Of a stretch of 64,000 nt of DNA, positions 43,525-56,557 are shown one piece after another. This DNA comes from Symsagittifera roscoffensis (lineage: Eukaryota; Xenacoelomorpha; Acoela; Convolutidae). Location of the stretch: positions 26,591,649 to 26,655,648 of the forward strand of contig NC_087063.1 in NCBI RefSeq assembly GCF_963678635.1, written 5' to 3'. Numbering within the stretch: position 1 is the first letter of the stretch; every line of letters starts with the position of its first letter. Made by a program: the position numbers and the translations under genes. The notes under the pieces are model-generated. The model worked only from the letters and a program-made list of their open reading frames with translations, ran no database searches and was not told the origin of the DNA.

Positions 43525-46500
43525 GTGAAACAGAACAGTTTATTTTTCAAATTGCTCCAGGGTAAAACTATGAATGACGTTCGGGTAAGTAAAAAACCAT
43601 CTTACGTAAAATTTGATGCCTTCAGATTGCTTCATTTCAAAGTACTTGCATCAGCTTTAATATTACGTGAATCAATGTTCACAGCACTGTGAACGATATA
43701 CCACAAAATGATTCACATTCTGATTCAGTAACAGATAACTCATAGCCCAACACGTTTTGAAGGCAAAGGATTTGAATAATTTAGCTGTTTGCGCTGTCGA
43801 TCTAACCCTAAACCGGAAAATAGTAGATCTTTCGAAACATATAAGGATGATGTCTACTTGTTTCACCATCACAGAAATTGTAAGGATCAAACACGTCTCT
43901 TTTTCTGACTACATATTTAGACAAAGAAGTCAAGAAATTGGGTAATACTCTTTTCGAACAAGACAGAACAGATTCAAGCTGAAACTGCATTTTGGAAGTC
44001 GGAAATCAAATCATTTACTTGCTACACCAAAACCGTTTTTATCTTTGCTGTACAAATTGAGGTAGAAATTAAACTGCTAAATAAGTTCCAAGACCAAAAA
44101 CCTCCAAATAAAATCATAATTTTCAACAAAAAAAAATTATGCAGTTATTCTATACAGCGAATTTACGGGAGCTAACTCCGCTATGTAGCCAGCCAAAAAA
44201 CTAATAGACAACTGGTTATCAAAAAACATAAGCAAAGGAATGACACCAAATCCAGTAAATAGTTCAATCGGATGGGCAAAGTGCGACAAGTGAGTTGCAA
44301 AAAAGCTCAGAACCAGAAATACAACCTTGAAAAATCTATTTAAAATGAATAGATTAGGAAAGGGAGCTGTTTTGAAGCTTATCAAGGTTTTGGCTTCTCA
44401 TTGTGCACTTTCGATAAATTCAAGATGTTCGAACTTCGAATAACTACAGTCAAGTCAACCCTCAAGATTTAGAAAATCAACACAGAGGCGAAGCGAAGCT
44501 TCGCACCAAATGCAATGCAACACAAGCATAAACAACAGTAGAATAAAAATTAAAATGCTGAAAAAAATTTGGTGAAACAAAAGACTAAAAAAACGGAGAG
44601 AATATCAAAAATTTCACTATTCCAAGGGGCATATTTTATGTTTTAAAACGTTTGGGCGTAGAAGCTTATGGAGGAGAGCTTTCCAAATTCGCTATTCATT
44701 AAAACAAAAAATCTCCGATTTAGTAGGTAATAAAATATTTCCCTTACAGATTTTTCGAAGACTTAGACAAAATGGTGAAGCGACAAGAGACCAGGGGCTT
44801 ATGCAGGCACACAAGGCTGTAAGCGGTCTTTCTATGAATACCATTTCTTTAGAAATCGGTAGAAGAGGTTTTTCAGAACTTTTTGCGAAAAGTGATATAA
44901 CCTTCAAAAGCGTAAAACATATATATTTAAGAAAACGAATTCCATACATTTAAAAAAATCTGTTTTTTTATTAAACAAGAATTCTAGCAAGGCGTTAGAA
45001 ATATAAATTAGCAACTGGACAAACTTACGAAGCAGAAACAAGCCAGCCCGACAATCTTTGAGCAGACACCAGTTAAGCCGAAAAACTATTTTGAAAAAAT
45101 ATTATAAGTTTCAAGTCCCCCTGAAACAACCCTGTATTAACTAAGACCCACCCAGTAATTAATTTGAATTTTCAAGAAATTGAGCATTTCAGCAGTGATA
45201 TCAGCCAATGATTTAACTGATTTTGGCAAACTAGTTGTTAACTAGAAAAAAAGTCTACCTTCCAATTTGATAACGCTTGCTAATCGCAAGCGTAATCACG
45301 AGAACTGTGAAACTTTACTTCAAATTATCAGCGTTCAACATTAGCAGTTATCAGATACTTAGTATTAATAATACCAATAATCCCTAGTGCCATTTTATTA
45401 AAGTTGTACATGTGAAAATAACTTACATTTGTCTCTTTGAATTACTTTCAGAGTTGCAAACAGTGTTCTTTTTTTTTCAAATTCGAAGAAATTTATACAG
45501 ATGACGAATTCACAATAACATTTTAACCTAACATACACTGCATTAAATTGCTCAGAAGAAGAGCGATAAAAACATTGGTGAAAATGAAAAATCTTAAAAT
45601 TATTGTTTTCTGATTTATTTTCAAATCAGACACGGATAACTAGAAATCGGAAATTTTAAAACAAACTTACATTTCAAAAAACGTGAAAATGAAAACATGA
45701 TTGTTTAAATCAAAATGCTATATTTTTCAATTGGAAAATATTTCAAAATTTGGAAAAAAAATTACAAAAAACAATCGAACAAAAAACAAAAGCACAAATA
45801 ATGTGTCTTAAAGGAAAAATGAAAGCATAAACGAAATTTGTTGAGGAAATGGTAGGTTGAAAAATCAGAAAATTTTTCAATGCAATTGTAATAGATGTCG
45901 ATTACCTTCGATACAAAAGAAAGATTTGGGCTCAATTCTATCAATTTCTTTCTGATAACCAATAGATAAATCGATAAGAAAAACTTTCAATCAACAAATT
46001 GAGATAATACAATTCCTAAAAGCACTCGAAAACTCTTCAATTAAACTTGCAACCAAATAATCTTCAATCGAATAAAAACCGTCGGGGATAAAGTCCCTAT
46101 CCGCAATAATATAAGATCAAAATGGGAAAACGAAAAAGAAATTCAAACATGAATGCAAAATTTACAAACAATTGCCACAAAAAAAAACTTGCAGAAAATC
46201 CTTTAAAAACTCTCAAACCCTATGAACATAACGAAATTACATCAAGAAATATCAATTATGAAAATTATACGCTACGGTAAAAAAGCTAGATAACAAGAAA
46301 AAATTTATAAAAAACGCCGAAAAGGAAATAAAAAACATGAGTTTTTCAAAAATTTCAGCCAGAAAAAACCATCCACCTGAAAACTTCTGCAGAACGTTCC
46401 GCCACATTGAAAAAAACTTACCGAAAACTTACAAAATTAATACCCAGCAAGCAAGACGACAAAAACGTGTCGAAATCAATAAAGACGACAAAAGTCAACT

Positions 46501-48356
46501 TCCAACTTGAAATTTTTTCAGCTGTAAAACAATTATCACTTAACGCCAACTTATGAATTAGAGCACCCAGACGTGCATCTTGAGAAGGAATGGAGATGCA
46601 TTTGGAGATAAAAAAAATTAATCATTGTAACATTCGCCCGAAAGTACATATCGACGGAAAATAAAGCTAGGTTCTAGAACGACTGGCTAGCGTCTAAACA
46701 CAGCTCTACGTGCTTTTCACCGTCTCTGCCAAATTCAGTTCTTTTGGTAGTTTTCCTAACATCGGGTCGACAAAAACGCTACTGCTTTCGGCTTTGGTCA
46801 AAACACTCAAATTAACCTAATTATATGCAAGAATAGTGAGCTCATGGCTGGGTCTCAGTATCCCCAGACCACGAGGTCACTCCTAAAAACAGGGCTACTA
46901 CTACATTTTATATTACTATTGTTTTTGTTCAGTAGATAAAAATCATCATCTCCATCGAAGATGGATCAACCCTTTCCCTCAACTCCTAGCTTCTCAAAAT
47001 CAAAAAGTGAATCTGGATGTTAATCAAATTCAATTCAGGACATAACCAGGAAGCTAAAATTTTTAAAAAATAGTTTGAGTTCTCCGCCCGAGACCCCTCC
47101 GGATTCCGGGGAAATAACGTTCCTATCTCCTTTCCAGAAGGCTGGACTCACACTGTCCCAACACCCTTCACCGTTTGTGTGAATTGCTCTGTAACGATTG
47201 TAGCGACACAATCGCTACAACTCGGAGCGGTCTCTGATAATTCCCAGTTGTATCTCGTTATTTCTCATCATTAATCCTACCGCAACTATTGTTGTTTAGT
47301 TTTTTTTCTTTCTTTTTTTTCCAAAAATTGCCGTTTCGACGTTTCTCAGAAGTGTGACAACATCATTCGAATTTTTGAAAATTAAAAATTCCAGAATCTT
47401 CTGATATTCACGATTCGTCTTATCATTTAAATAACGTCACTAGACTGCTATAACCGTTAATCTTCCAGTTCAGCGGCTATCAATTCAAAATTGCATTTTT
47501 GTCTATTCTGATCGGATGTCACATACTCCCCGGACAGCCTGGTCAAAGTCCTCATTGAGTCTCGCAGTCTTCATCAAAATGGTACAGTGCCATCGAACAG
47601 AATATACAAAACGCACGAAATCACTTTTATCCACGTCATATCGACTCACTGCAGAATATGAATGGCATCATACTACATCACTATAGCGTTCCAACTTCTT
47701 TCACTAATCTGCACTTTCAAGGATATGACCTAAGATAAAACATCTTTCTAGACTTCTAACGTCTATGTCCCGATGTAAAACTTTTTCTCCTAGGTTTAAA
47801 AAGTGTAGGAACGCAGGACAGTCCTGCCAACCCACAAACTATGGAGTAGCCACTTCTGCAGTAAAAATTCGTGCAACCGCTTGGTTCGATGGAACTTTTC
47901 ATCTCAGATTTGATGTGGTGTTTTTAAGAAAATTCAAAAAGTTTCTGTAGCAAAAAACAATAAGCTTTCAACGTTCTGCTGCGTCGATAAAACTTATGAT
48001 ATCAGTTTTGGCATCATAGTTATCAAAAAAATTCCAGAAAAAAAGGTCACCATAGCTTTTAGTTTAAAAAAATTTGCGTGTAGCCGTTTATGCAAAAGAG
48101 ATTTGCCCAACCTGTTATTTCGATTGAAATCAAAAACATAGGGTAGTGGTCCGAATAGTCCAGTTTCAAAAAACGGTCAAAAAATCGATTTTCCGAGGAA
48201 GATAAATTTTTGTGTAAAAACTAGTGAGTAGCCGCTAAAAGAAAATACCTTGATAAAGTAGAAACAACGAGAGAGATTAAAAATAACAAATTAAAAAAAA
48301 ACTTCAAGTATCGCAGTACAGTTGCTAAAATTATGTAATTTGATAAAAGAAAATAC

Positions 48357-48457
48357 CTTGATGAAGTAGAAACAACGAGAGAGATTAAAATAACAAGTAG
48401 CCCAAGAAGAGTGTATTTTACGGCTGAGTTCTCATCTCTGGGCAGATTTTTCTCGGG
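48357..48457 (-). pseudogene. Transmembrane exon copy 4, acceptor lost
   Basis: The reading frame is intact (STSSR in place of STLSR) and the donor GTATTT is kept, but the acceptor is TTTCAC instead of TTTCAG. The open frame continues through a nested partial duplicate (LISLVVSTLS again). Confidence 0.8.
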
Positions 48458-51126
48458 GTGAAACAGAGCAGTTTTTTTTTTCAAATTGCTCCAGGGTAAA
48501 ACTATGAATGACCTTCGGGTAAGTAAAAAACCATCTTATGTAAAGTTTGATGCCTTCAGATTGCTTCATTTCAAAGTACTTGCGTCAGTTTTAATATTAC
48601 GTGAATCAATGTTGACAGCACTGTGAACCATAAACCACAAAATGATTCACATTCTGATTCTGTAACAGATAAATCAAAGCCCAACACGTTTTCAAGGCAA
48701 GGGATTGGAATAACTTAGCTGTTTGCGCTGTCACTCTAACCCTAAACCAGAAAATAGGAGATCTGTCGAAACGTATAAGGATGATGTCTACTTGTTTCAC
48801 CATCACAGAAATTGTAAGGATCAAACACGTCTCTTTTTCTGACTACATATTTAGGCAAAAAAGACAAGAAATTGGGTAATAATCTTTTCGAACAAGTCAG
48901 AACAGATTCAAGCTGAAACTGCATTTTGGAAGTCGGAAATCAAATCATATACTTGCTACACCAAAACCGTTTTTATCTTTGCTCTACAAATTGAGGTAAA
49001 AAATTAATTGCTAAATAAGTTCCATGGCCAAAAACCTACAAATAAAATCATAATTTTCAAAAAAAATTTACGCAATTATTCTAAACAGCGAAATTACGCG
49101 AGCTAACTCCGTTATGTAGCCAGCCAAAAAACTAACAGACAACTGGTTATCAAAAAACATAAGCAAAGGAATGACACCAAATCCAGTAAATAGTTCAATC
49201 GGATGGGCAAAGTGCGACAAGTGAGTTGCATAAAAGCTCAGAACCAGAAATACAACCTTGAAAAATCAATTTAAAATGAATAGACTAGGAATGGGAGCTG
49301 TTTTGAAGCTTATCAAGGTTTTGGCTTCTCATTGTGCACTTTTGATAAATTCAAGATGTTCGAACTTCGAATAACTACAGTCAAGTCAACCCTCAAGATT
49401 GAAAAAATCAACACAGAGGCGAAGCGAAGCTTCGCACCACTTGCTATGCAACACAAGCATAAACAACAGCAGAAAAAATTAAAATGCTGAAAAAAAATTG
49501 GTGGAAAAAAATTTTCGTTTGACGATTGATGAAGGAAACCTAGAGCCCAGCTATTTTTGAGAAACTTGTCCTTTTCAAGATTTTAGAATTTTCTCAAAGA
49601 CACAATGTCTCTAACCAAAAATTATGGAGTAGCCACATCTGCAGGGAAAACTCGTGCAACCGCTTGGTTCGATGGAACTTTTCATCTCAGATTTGATGTG
49701 GTGTTTTTAAAAAAAAATCAAAAAGCTTCTGTAGCAATATACAATAAGCTTCCAACGACCTGCTGCGTCGATAAAACTTATGATATCAGATTTGGCATCA
49801 AAGTAATCGAAACAATTCCAAAAAAAAGGTCAACATATTTTTTTGTTTAAAAAAAATTTGCGTGTAGCTGTATATGCAAAAGAGATTTGCCCAATCTGTT
49901 ATTTCGATTAAACTCAAAAACATAGGGTAGTGGTCCCGAATTTTCCAGTTTCAAAAAACGGTCAAAAAATCAATTTTCTGAGGAAGATAAACTTTTGTTT
50001 GTAAAAAAACTAGTGAGTAGCCGCTAACGCATGGGAACTTTTCACCACCCTTCATATCCATTGAGCACACAACCTCTGGTTTGGGACATCAGTTTTTCAG
50101 AGAATTCAAAAAGACAAGAAAAACGGAGAAAATATCAAAAATTTCACTATTCCGAGGGCCATATTTAATGTCCAAAAAAGTTAGGGCGTAGAAGCTTATG
50201 AAGGAGAGCTTTCCAAATTCGCTATTCATTAAAACAAAAAATCTCCGATTTGGTAGGTAATAAAATATTCCCCCTACAGACTTTTTCGAAGACTTAGACA
50301 AAATGGTATAACGACAAGAGACCAGGGGCTTATGAAATCGGTAGAAGGGGTTTTTGAGAACTTTTTGCGAAAATTGATAAAACTTTCCAAAGTGTCAAAA
50401 AATATATTTAAAAAAACCAATGCCATACATTTAAAAAAACCTGTTTTTTATTAAACTGGAATTCTAGCAAAGCATTAGAAATCTAAATTAGCAAATGAAC
50501 AAACTAACGAAGCAGAAACAAGCCAGCCCGACAACCTTTGAGCAGACACCAGTTAAACCGAAAACCTATTTTAAAAAATATTTAAAGTTTCAAGTCCCCC
50601 TGAAACTACCCTGCATTAACTAAGACCCACCCAGTAATTAATTTGAATTTTCAAGAAATTGAGCGTTTCAGCATTGATATCAGCCAATGATTTAACTGAT
50701 TTTGGCAAACTAGTTTTTAACTAGAAAAAAAGTCTACCTTCCAATTTGATAACGCTTGCTAATCGCAAGCGTAATCACGAGAACTGTGATACTTTACTTC
50801 AAATTATCAGCGTTCAACATCAGCAGTTATCAGATACTTAGTATTAATAATACCAATAATCCCTAGTGCCATTTTATTAAAGTTGTACACGTGAAATTAA
50901 CTTACACTTGTCTCTTTGAATTACTTTCAGAGTTGCAAACAGTGTTCTTTTTTTTCAAATTCGAAGAAGTTTATACAGATGACGAACTCACAATAACATT
51001 TTAACCTAACATACAGTGCATTAAATTGCTCAGAAGACGAGCGATAAAAACATTGGTGAGTATGAAAAATCTTAAAAATCATTGTTTTCTGATTTATTTT
51101 TCAAATCAGACACGGATAACTAGAAA

Positions 51127-51583
51127 GGGTCTAGGACAACAAGCCGACGGGACTTCAAGCCGAAGGGACTTCAAGCCGAAATTAAAACTTTACAAGCACC
51201 CCAAAACGCTATTTTATCATCTGCAAAATGTTGCTTTTCTAAAATTTTGGCAAGTTTAGTCCATAGTAAGCGTTATTCATGACAATGCACCACTTGTGAT
51301 TCGCATCCGTTAATAACATCAGCCGGTTTTTGAAATGCATAAATTATAAACATGAAAAATGCCTTCAACCATGTTTTACTTTTCAACTTTCCGGAACATC
51401 ATTTGGAGGCTTAAATTATATGCAAACGCCAATAACTAGTGAAGAAAGATAATGAAATTCAGAAATTCTTCAAAAAAGTTTTCAAATTGTTCATATTTCA
51501 CGACTTTATAAGGAATTATTCGGCTTGAAGTCCCTGATTTTACAATTCGGCTTGAAGTCCCGTCGGCTTGATGTCCGGCACCC
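51127..51583. mobile_element. Mutator-like MITE, 457 bp, with 9-bp target duplication
   Basis: The 38-bp terminal inverted repeats (51127-51164 and 51546-51583) match at 34 positions. AACTAGAAA (51118-51126 and 51584-51592) is a perfect 9-bp target duplication, and the sister array unit has the empty site at about 45644-45652. Subterminal copies of GGGACTTCAAGCCGAA occur at both ends. There is no coding capacity. The long TIRs and 9-bp duplication suggest the Mutator group; the family name is inference. Confidence 0.88.
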
Positions 51584-53690
51584 AACTAGAAATAGGACAA
51601 TTTTTATACAAACTTACTTTTCAAAAAAACGTGAAACTAAAAACACGATTGTTTAAATCAAAAAGCTATATTTTTCAACTGCAAAATATTTCAGATTTTA
51701 GAAAAAAGAAACATTTTACAAGAACAATCAAACAAAAAACAATAGCACAAATTATGTGTCTTAAACGAAAAATGAATGCATAAACGAAATTTGTTGATGA
51801 AATTGTAGGTTCAAAAATCAGAAAATTTTTCAATGCAATTGTAATAGAAGTCGATTACCTTCGATGCATAAGAAAGATTTGGGCTCAACTCCATCAATTT
51901 CTTTCTGGTAACCAATAGATGAAACGATAAGAAAACATTTCAGTCAACAAATTGAGATATTATAATTTCTAAAAGCACTCGAAAACTGTTCAATTAAGAT
52001 AGCAACCAAACAATCTTCATATCCAATAAGAACCATCGGGGATAAAGTCCCTATCCGCAATAATATGAAATCAAAATGGAAAAAAGAAAAAAAATTCAAA
52101 CATGAATGCAAAATTTACAAACAATTGCCACAAAAAAAGAACTTGCAGAAAATTTTTTAAAAACTCTCAAACCCTATAAACATAACGCAATTACATCAAG
52201 AATTATCAATTATGAAAATTATACGCTACGGTAAAAAAGCTAGAACTCAAGAAAAAATTTATAAAAAACGCCGAAAAGGAAATAAAAATGATCTTTTCAA
52301 AAATTTGAGCCAGAAAAAACTATCCACCTGAAAAACTCTGCAGAACGCTCCGCCACATCGAAAAAAAATTTCCGAAAACTTACAAAATTAATACCCAGCA
52401 AGTAAGACGACAAAAATGTGTCGAAAGCAATAAAGACGACAAAAGTCAACTTCCAACTTGAAATTTTTTCAGCTGTAAAACAATTATCACTTAACGCCAA
52501 CTTATGAATTAGAGCACCCAGACGTGCATCTTGAGAAGGAATGGAGATGCATTTGGAGATGAAAAAATTTAATCATTGTAACATTCGCCCGAAAGTACAT
52601 ATCGACGGAAAAAAAAGCTAGGTTCTAGAACGACTGGCTAGCGTCTATACACAGCTCTACGTGCTTTTCACCGTCTCTGCCAAATTCAGTTCTTTTGGTA
52701 TTTTTCCTAACATCGGGTCGACAGAAACGTTACTACTTTCGGCGTCGGTCAAAACACTCAAATTAACTTAATTATATGCAAGAATAGTGAGCTCATGGCT
52801 GGGTCTCAGTATCCCCAGACCACGAGGTCACTCCTAAAAACAGGGCTACTACTATTGAATATGTTACTCATGTTTTTGTTCAGTAGATAAAAATCATCAT
52901 CTCCATCGAAGATGGATCAACTCTTTCCCTCAACTCCTAGCTTCTCAATATCTGAAAATAAATCTGGATGTTAATTAAATTCAATTCAAGACATAACCAG
53001 GAAGCTAAAAGTTTATATAAAATAATTTGAGTTCTCCGCCCGAGAACCCTCCGGATTCCGGGGAAATAACGTTCCTATCTCCTTTCCAGTAGGCTGGACA
53101 CACACTGTCCCAACACCCTTCACCGTTTGCGTGAATTGCTCTGTAAAATTGGGGTCTCTGATAATTCCCAGTTGTATCTCGTTATTTCCCGTCGTTAATC
53201 CTAGCGCAACTATTGTTGTTTGGTTTTTCTTCTTGCTTTTTCCAAAAATGGCCGTTTCTCAGAAGTGTGACAACACCATTTGAATTTTTAAAAATTAAAA
53301 ACTCCAGAATCTTCTGACCTTCACAATTCGTCTAATTATTTAAATAACGTCACTAGACTGCTAAAACCGTATATCTTCAGGTCAGCGGCTGTGAAATTGA
53401 AATTGCATTTTTGTCCATTCTGGTCGAATGTCACATACTCCCCGGACAGCCCGGTCAATGTCCTCATTGTCTCGCAGTCTTCATCAAATTAGTACAGTGC
53501 CATCGAACAGAATTTACAAAATGCACGAAATCACTTTTATCCACGTCATGTCGACTCACTGCAAAATATAAATGGCATCGTACTACATCACTATAGCCTT
53601 CAAAGTTTTTTCACCAATCTGCATTTTCTAAGATATGACCTAGGTTCAAAAAGTGTAGGAACTCAGGACAGTCCTGCCAACCCACAAACT

Positions 53691-54036
53691 AAAATTATTC
53701 TACTATACTTCTTCCCTTGGGAAGTTTAGTTGCTATTGATCCTGAATATTAAAACTAAGAAACCCTGTCGTTAGAAGGAACAATGAAATAATCTCCCTCT
53801 TCAAGAGATTACCCAAGCCTTTCATGTCACCACAAAGTGATCAGTTGTCCTAATTGATTAAAAACAATCATGCAGGCTGGAATATTTTGATATATTCTCC
53901 ATTCAGGCCTTTCTAAATAAGTAGTTAGTGTCTCTAAAGCCCCTAACTAAAATCAAAAAGCAAATTTATAAAAGCAACAAATTTTTTAATCATCCAAACT
54001 CAACTAATTGTTTTGTTTTCAGTTTCAATTGCAAAC
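53691..54036. other. Spacer between array and retroelement
   Basis: AT-rich, 346 bp. Neither array unit nor element coding sequence is recognisable, and I see no target duplication. Confidence 0.35.
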
Positions 54037-54957
54037 TTAGTTGCTTTGTTTCTCATGTGAGTTTTTCGTCACATACAAAGCAATTCTGAGTTTTAACGTC
54101 TTCTCTTTTGCCTTTTCACTTCCGTCACTTTCACTTGTTCTAGAAGTTCTCTTCACGGTGGTCACTGCATTCCGATGAGTGAAAAAAGCTCGCTTGAAAG
54201 CTCCCGCTCCGATGTCCAGTTGATACATACTGTACACTCTGCTGTGTTTCGACATATGTTTCTTGGCATACTCGTACAACCATGCAGTCATGTTGGCTCT
54301 AAACCATGGCATAAGTCTTCTTCTGGTCCATATCTTTTTCACTTCCATCGGAATGATCAAAATTTTGCACGTTGTCTCAAAAAGACCTAAATCTTTTAGA
54401 CATTTCAATTCCTGTAACTGTTCTCTCGTCGGCGTCTCCTGTCTTTTGTTCTCCTTTACATGAGCTTCCAGCCATCGTATCGCCATCATAACTTCATCTA
54501 TCACTATCGTTATGGGCTGTGATGAGTCTGGTAAACCCATGGAGAGCAACTCTCCACAGTCCCAGATCAACACCAGTTTACTACGCCCGGGGTACCACCA
54601 TGTTTGCAGTAAGCAATGGCAGGGGATTTCATCAGGTGTTGACATGATGCTCCTCCAATTACGCTTTCCCGAAGCTTCGAGTAGTGGTTCCACCTCCATC
54701 ATCACTCGGCGTACTTCATCATTCTCATCTACTGCATTGTAATCCGTGACTGTTGATCCTTTCTGCTTCTGTCTTTCAAAGTCACTGAAGTTCCCACTGG
54801 CGTATCCCAAGAACTTCTTTCCCAGTATCAATTCTAACTCCTCTTTGGTTCTCTCTGGTACTGCTGAGAACATTTTGCATTGTAACTCGTAAGGTTTTTC
54901 TGACATTCTTGCTAGTCTTACGCATTTCGGCACTGAGAAGGCTTGATCCACGTCCAT
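54037..54957 (-). CDS. Unrecognised 306-codon retroelement ORF
   Basis: It contains WWYPGRSKLVLIWDCGE, a helical region (AIRWLEAHVKENKRQE) and a basic, Ser/Thr-rich C-terminus. Colinear fragments occur in the left copy at 2820-3250. Coding similarity stops here, whereas the left copy continues for another 1.5 kb, so the right copy is truncated at its distal end. Confidence 0.45.
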   Translation of the reverse strand: MDVDQAFSVPKCVRLARMSEKPYELQCKMFSAVPERTKEELELILGKKFLGYASGNFSDFERQKQKGSTVTDYNAVDENDEVRRVMMEVEPLLEASGKRNWRSIMSTPDEIPCHCLLQTWWYPGRSKLVLIWDCGELLSMGLPDSSQPITIVIDEVMMAIRWLEAHVKENKRQETPTREQLQELKCLKDLGLFETTCKILIIPMEVKKIWTRRRLMPWFRANMTAWLYEYAKKHMSKHSRVYSMYQLDIGAGAFKRAFFTHRNAVTTVKRTSRTSESDGSEKAKEKTLKLRIALYVTKNSHEKQSN

Positions 54958-55114
54958 CGCACTAAAAAATCTTCACATCCATCGCTACGAAATGCACTGG
55001 GTATCTGCTTTTGCACATTGAAGCCAATGTCGATCCCACCAAATATCGCGCTCCCGACGGTGTGCTAAAAGTTTCACTGTGCCGGATGTTCATTTCATCC
55101 TCGATCGCTTCCCT

Positions 55115-56557
55115 CTACTTTCCTATATGCTTTTGCTCAGTCTGCAAAACTCCTGGAAACACTTCTACACCGATGGCCGTGACTATCTCATGCTTCTGTT
55201 CTAGATTCAAAAGTGACTCTAAAGAACCAAACATGCTGTAGAATCCTAGTGTAGTCACTAGATTCACCTCGGTTCCTCCATGGCGAACTGCAATCAGTTC
55301 CGTTTCTGTTTTCGCCTTCATCACAATGTTCCCAAACAGTATCATCAATTGCTTGTGTTGCCTCTCCAGGGTCTTTACGCAGTCCAGACTTCCACAGATT
55401 TGACCTTCTAGTTCACAGACTTCTGCCAGACAGCTACCAGTTTTGACCCACTCCTCTGGTTCCCAGCCAGGTAACTCTACCTTGTCTTCTCCGTTGCTCT
55501 TAGAGGCTGTTGTTATCAGATTATAGATGATGTTCAGGTCACGCAAGTTACAGTCTGAATTCAGTTCCCTCTGCACATCTTGTGTCGCTCGTAATATCGA
55601 ATCGGCGTTGGGACTCGGACACCATGATGGTTTCATTGGTTCCCACTCTACCATCAAACTCGTTCTCAGCAGTTCGTCTGAGAGTCTCAACCCAAACTCC
55701 ACTCGGTTTTCCGATTTTGGCACTGAGGGTGCAGTCACCTTTTCCTCCAAGGATAGTCCCAGGTTGGTCTGCTGATTAGCAGCGTTTCTTATCGTTTCAA
55801 TCCTTGACGTCCAGAATCTTAGCGACACAGCTTGCTCGTAATCAAAGAAGCAATCGCGTATGTCTTCAATCAGGAAAGGGTTGTACGCTACCCCTATGAC
55901 TCCGGATACGTAACAGTACGATTTATTCCTGATTGTTCCACAGTATTCACTGGATTTCGGTAGTGCTCCCATAGATTCCTTCGGGAGCTTCAGTTCTTTG
56001 TTTGAGAACCTCCTTATTTCGTCTATCTTCTTCATCGGTTCTAGTTGCGCGGGTTGTTTCATGTTTACTCGCATTGGTTTGCTCTGATATATATCCAAAA
56101 GTGCTAGCAAGAGCAAGGCTTTCGCTCGTTCATCGCCTTCTCTTAGCATCTTGACACAAGTGCTTAGTGATGGCACTGAAATCTGCTCTATCATAAATCG
56201 AACGAAACAGAGAGCGTCTCTCCGCTTCGCGCACGCTACTGCTGCTCCTTCTTGGGTCATCAGATCTCTCACACTCGTCATTAAGAACACTTTCTCCTCT
56301 TTCGATCTTTTTCTTTCTTCCAAATCTTTTTCCCGCGAGTCAGTCCAATCATACACCAAGCGAACCTCAGTTGTAGCTCTGTTCTCACGTAAGGTATTGC
56401 TATCAGAGCGTGTATCTTTGGCATGGTTCTCGTCTCCTCTTCGAAGTATCGTTACACTACCGCTCTCCATGGAAGGCTCACCAACTGCTCGATCGTTTCT
56501 GCGTGCATTTCGGACGATACCAAAGTCCCGTATACCTTCTGTTTCAGGGTGGTGCAT
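55115..56557 (-). CDS. Unrecognised 480-codon retroelement ORF
   Basis: This is the longest open stretch in the right copy. It has a charged start (WTDSREKDLEERKRSKEEK), helical middle, SYCYVSGVIGVAYNPF and WTSRIETIRNAAN. The left copy keeps a diverged part at 2516-2698. No zinc knuckle, protease DTG/DSG or RT motif is visible. It may be a capsid-type or accessory region. Confidence 0.45.
   Translation of the reverse strand: MHHPETEGIRDFGIVRNARRNDRAVGEPSMESGSVTILRRGDENHAKDTRSDSNTLRENRATTEVRLVYDWTDSREKDLEERKRSKEEKVFLMTSVRDLMTQEGAAVACAKRRDALCFVRFMIEQISVPSLSTCVKMLREGDERAKALLLLALLDIYQSKPMRVNMKQPAQLEPMKKIDEIRRFSNKELKLPKESMGALPKSSEYCGTIRNKSYCYVSGVIGVAYNPFLIEDIRDCFFDYEQAVSLRFWTSRIETIRNAANQQTNLGLSLEEKVTAPSVPKSENRVEFGLRLSDELLRTSLMVEWEPMKPSWCPSPNADSILRATQDVQRELNSDCNLRDLNIIYNLITTASKSNGEDKVELPGWEPEEWVKTGSCLAEVCELEGQICGSLDCVKTLERQHKQLMILFGNIVMKAKTETELIAVRHGGTEVNLVTTLGFYSMFGSLESLLNLEQKHEIVTAIGVEVFPGVLQTEQKHIGK

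Larger units (their letters stand above)
37500..53690. repeat. Degenerate tandem array duplicating the TLDc gene 5' end
   Basis: A unit containing the transmembrane exon and its upstream flank recurs with offsets of 3637, 2171 and 4933 bp. Units 2 and 3 share a stretch of about 2 kb (39.6-41.7 versus 41.8-43.9 kb) that is almost identical. Units 3 and 4 also share about 1.9 kb (45.2-47.1 versus 50.7-53.0 kb) that is deleted from units 1 and 2. A partial fifth unit starts at about 53060. No unit carries another TLDc-encoding exon. Apart from the exon copies I see no gene; ORFs here (for example 40376-40558 and 42547-42729) are copies of one another without recognisable domains. Confidence 0.85.
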
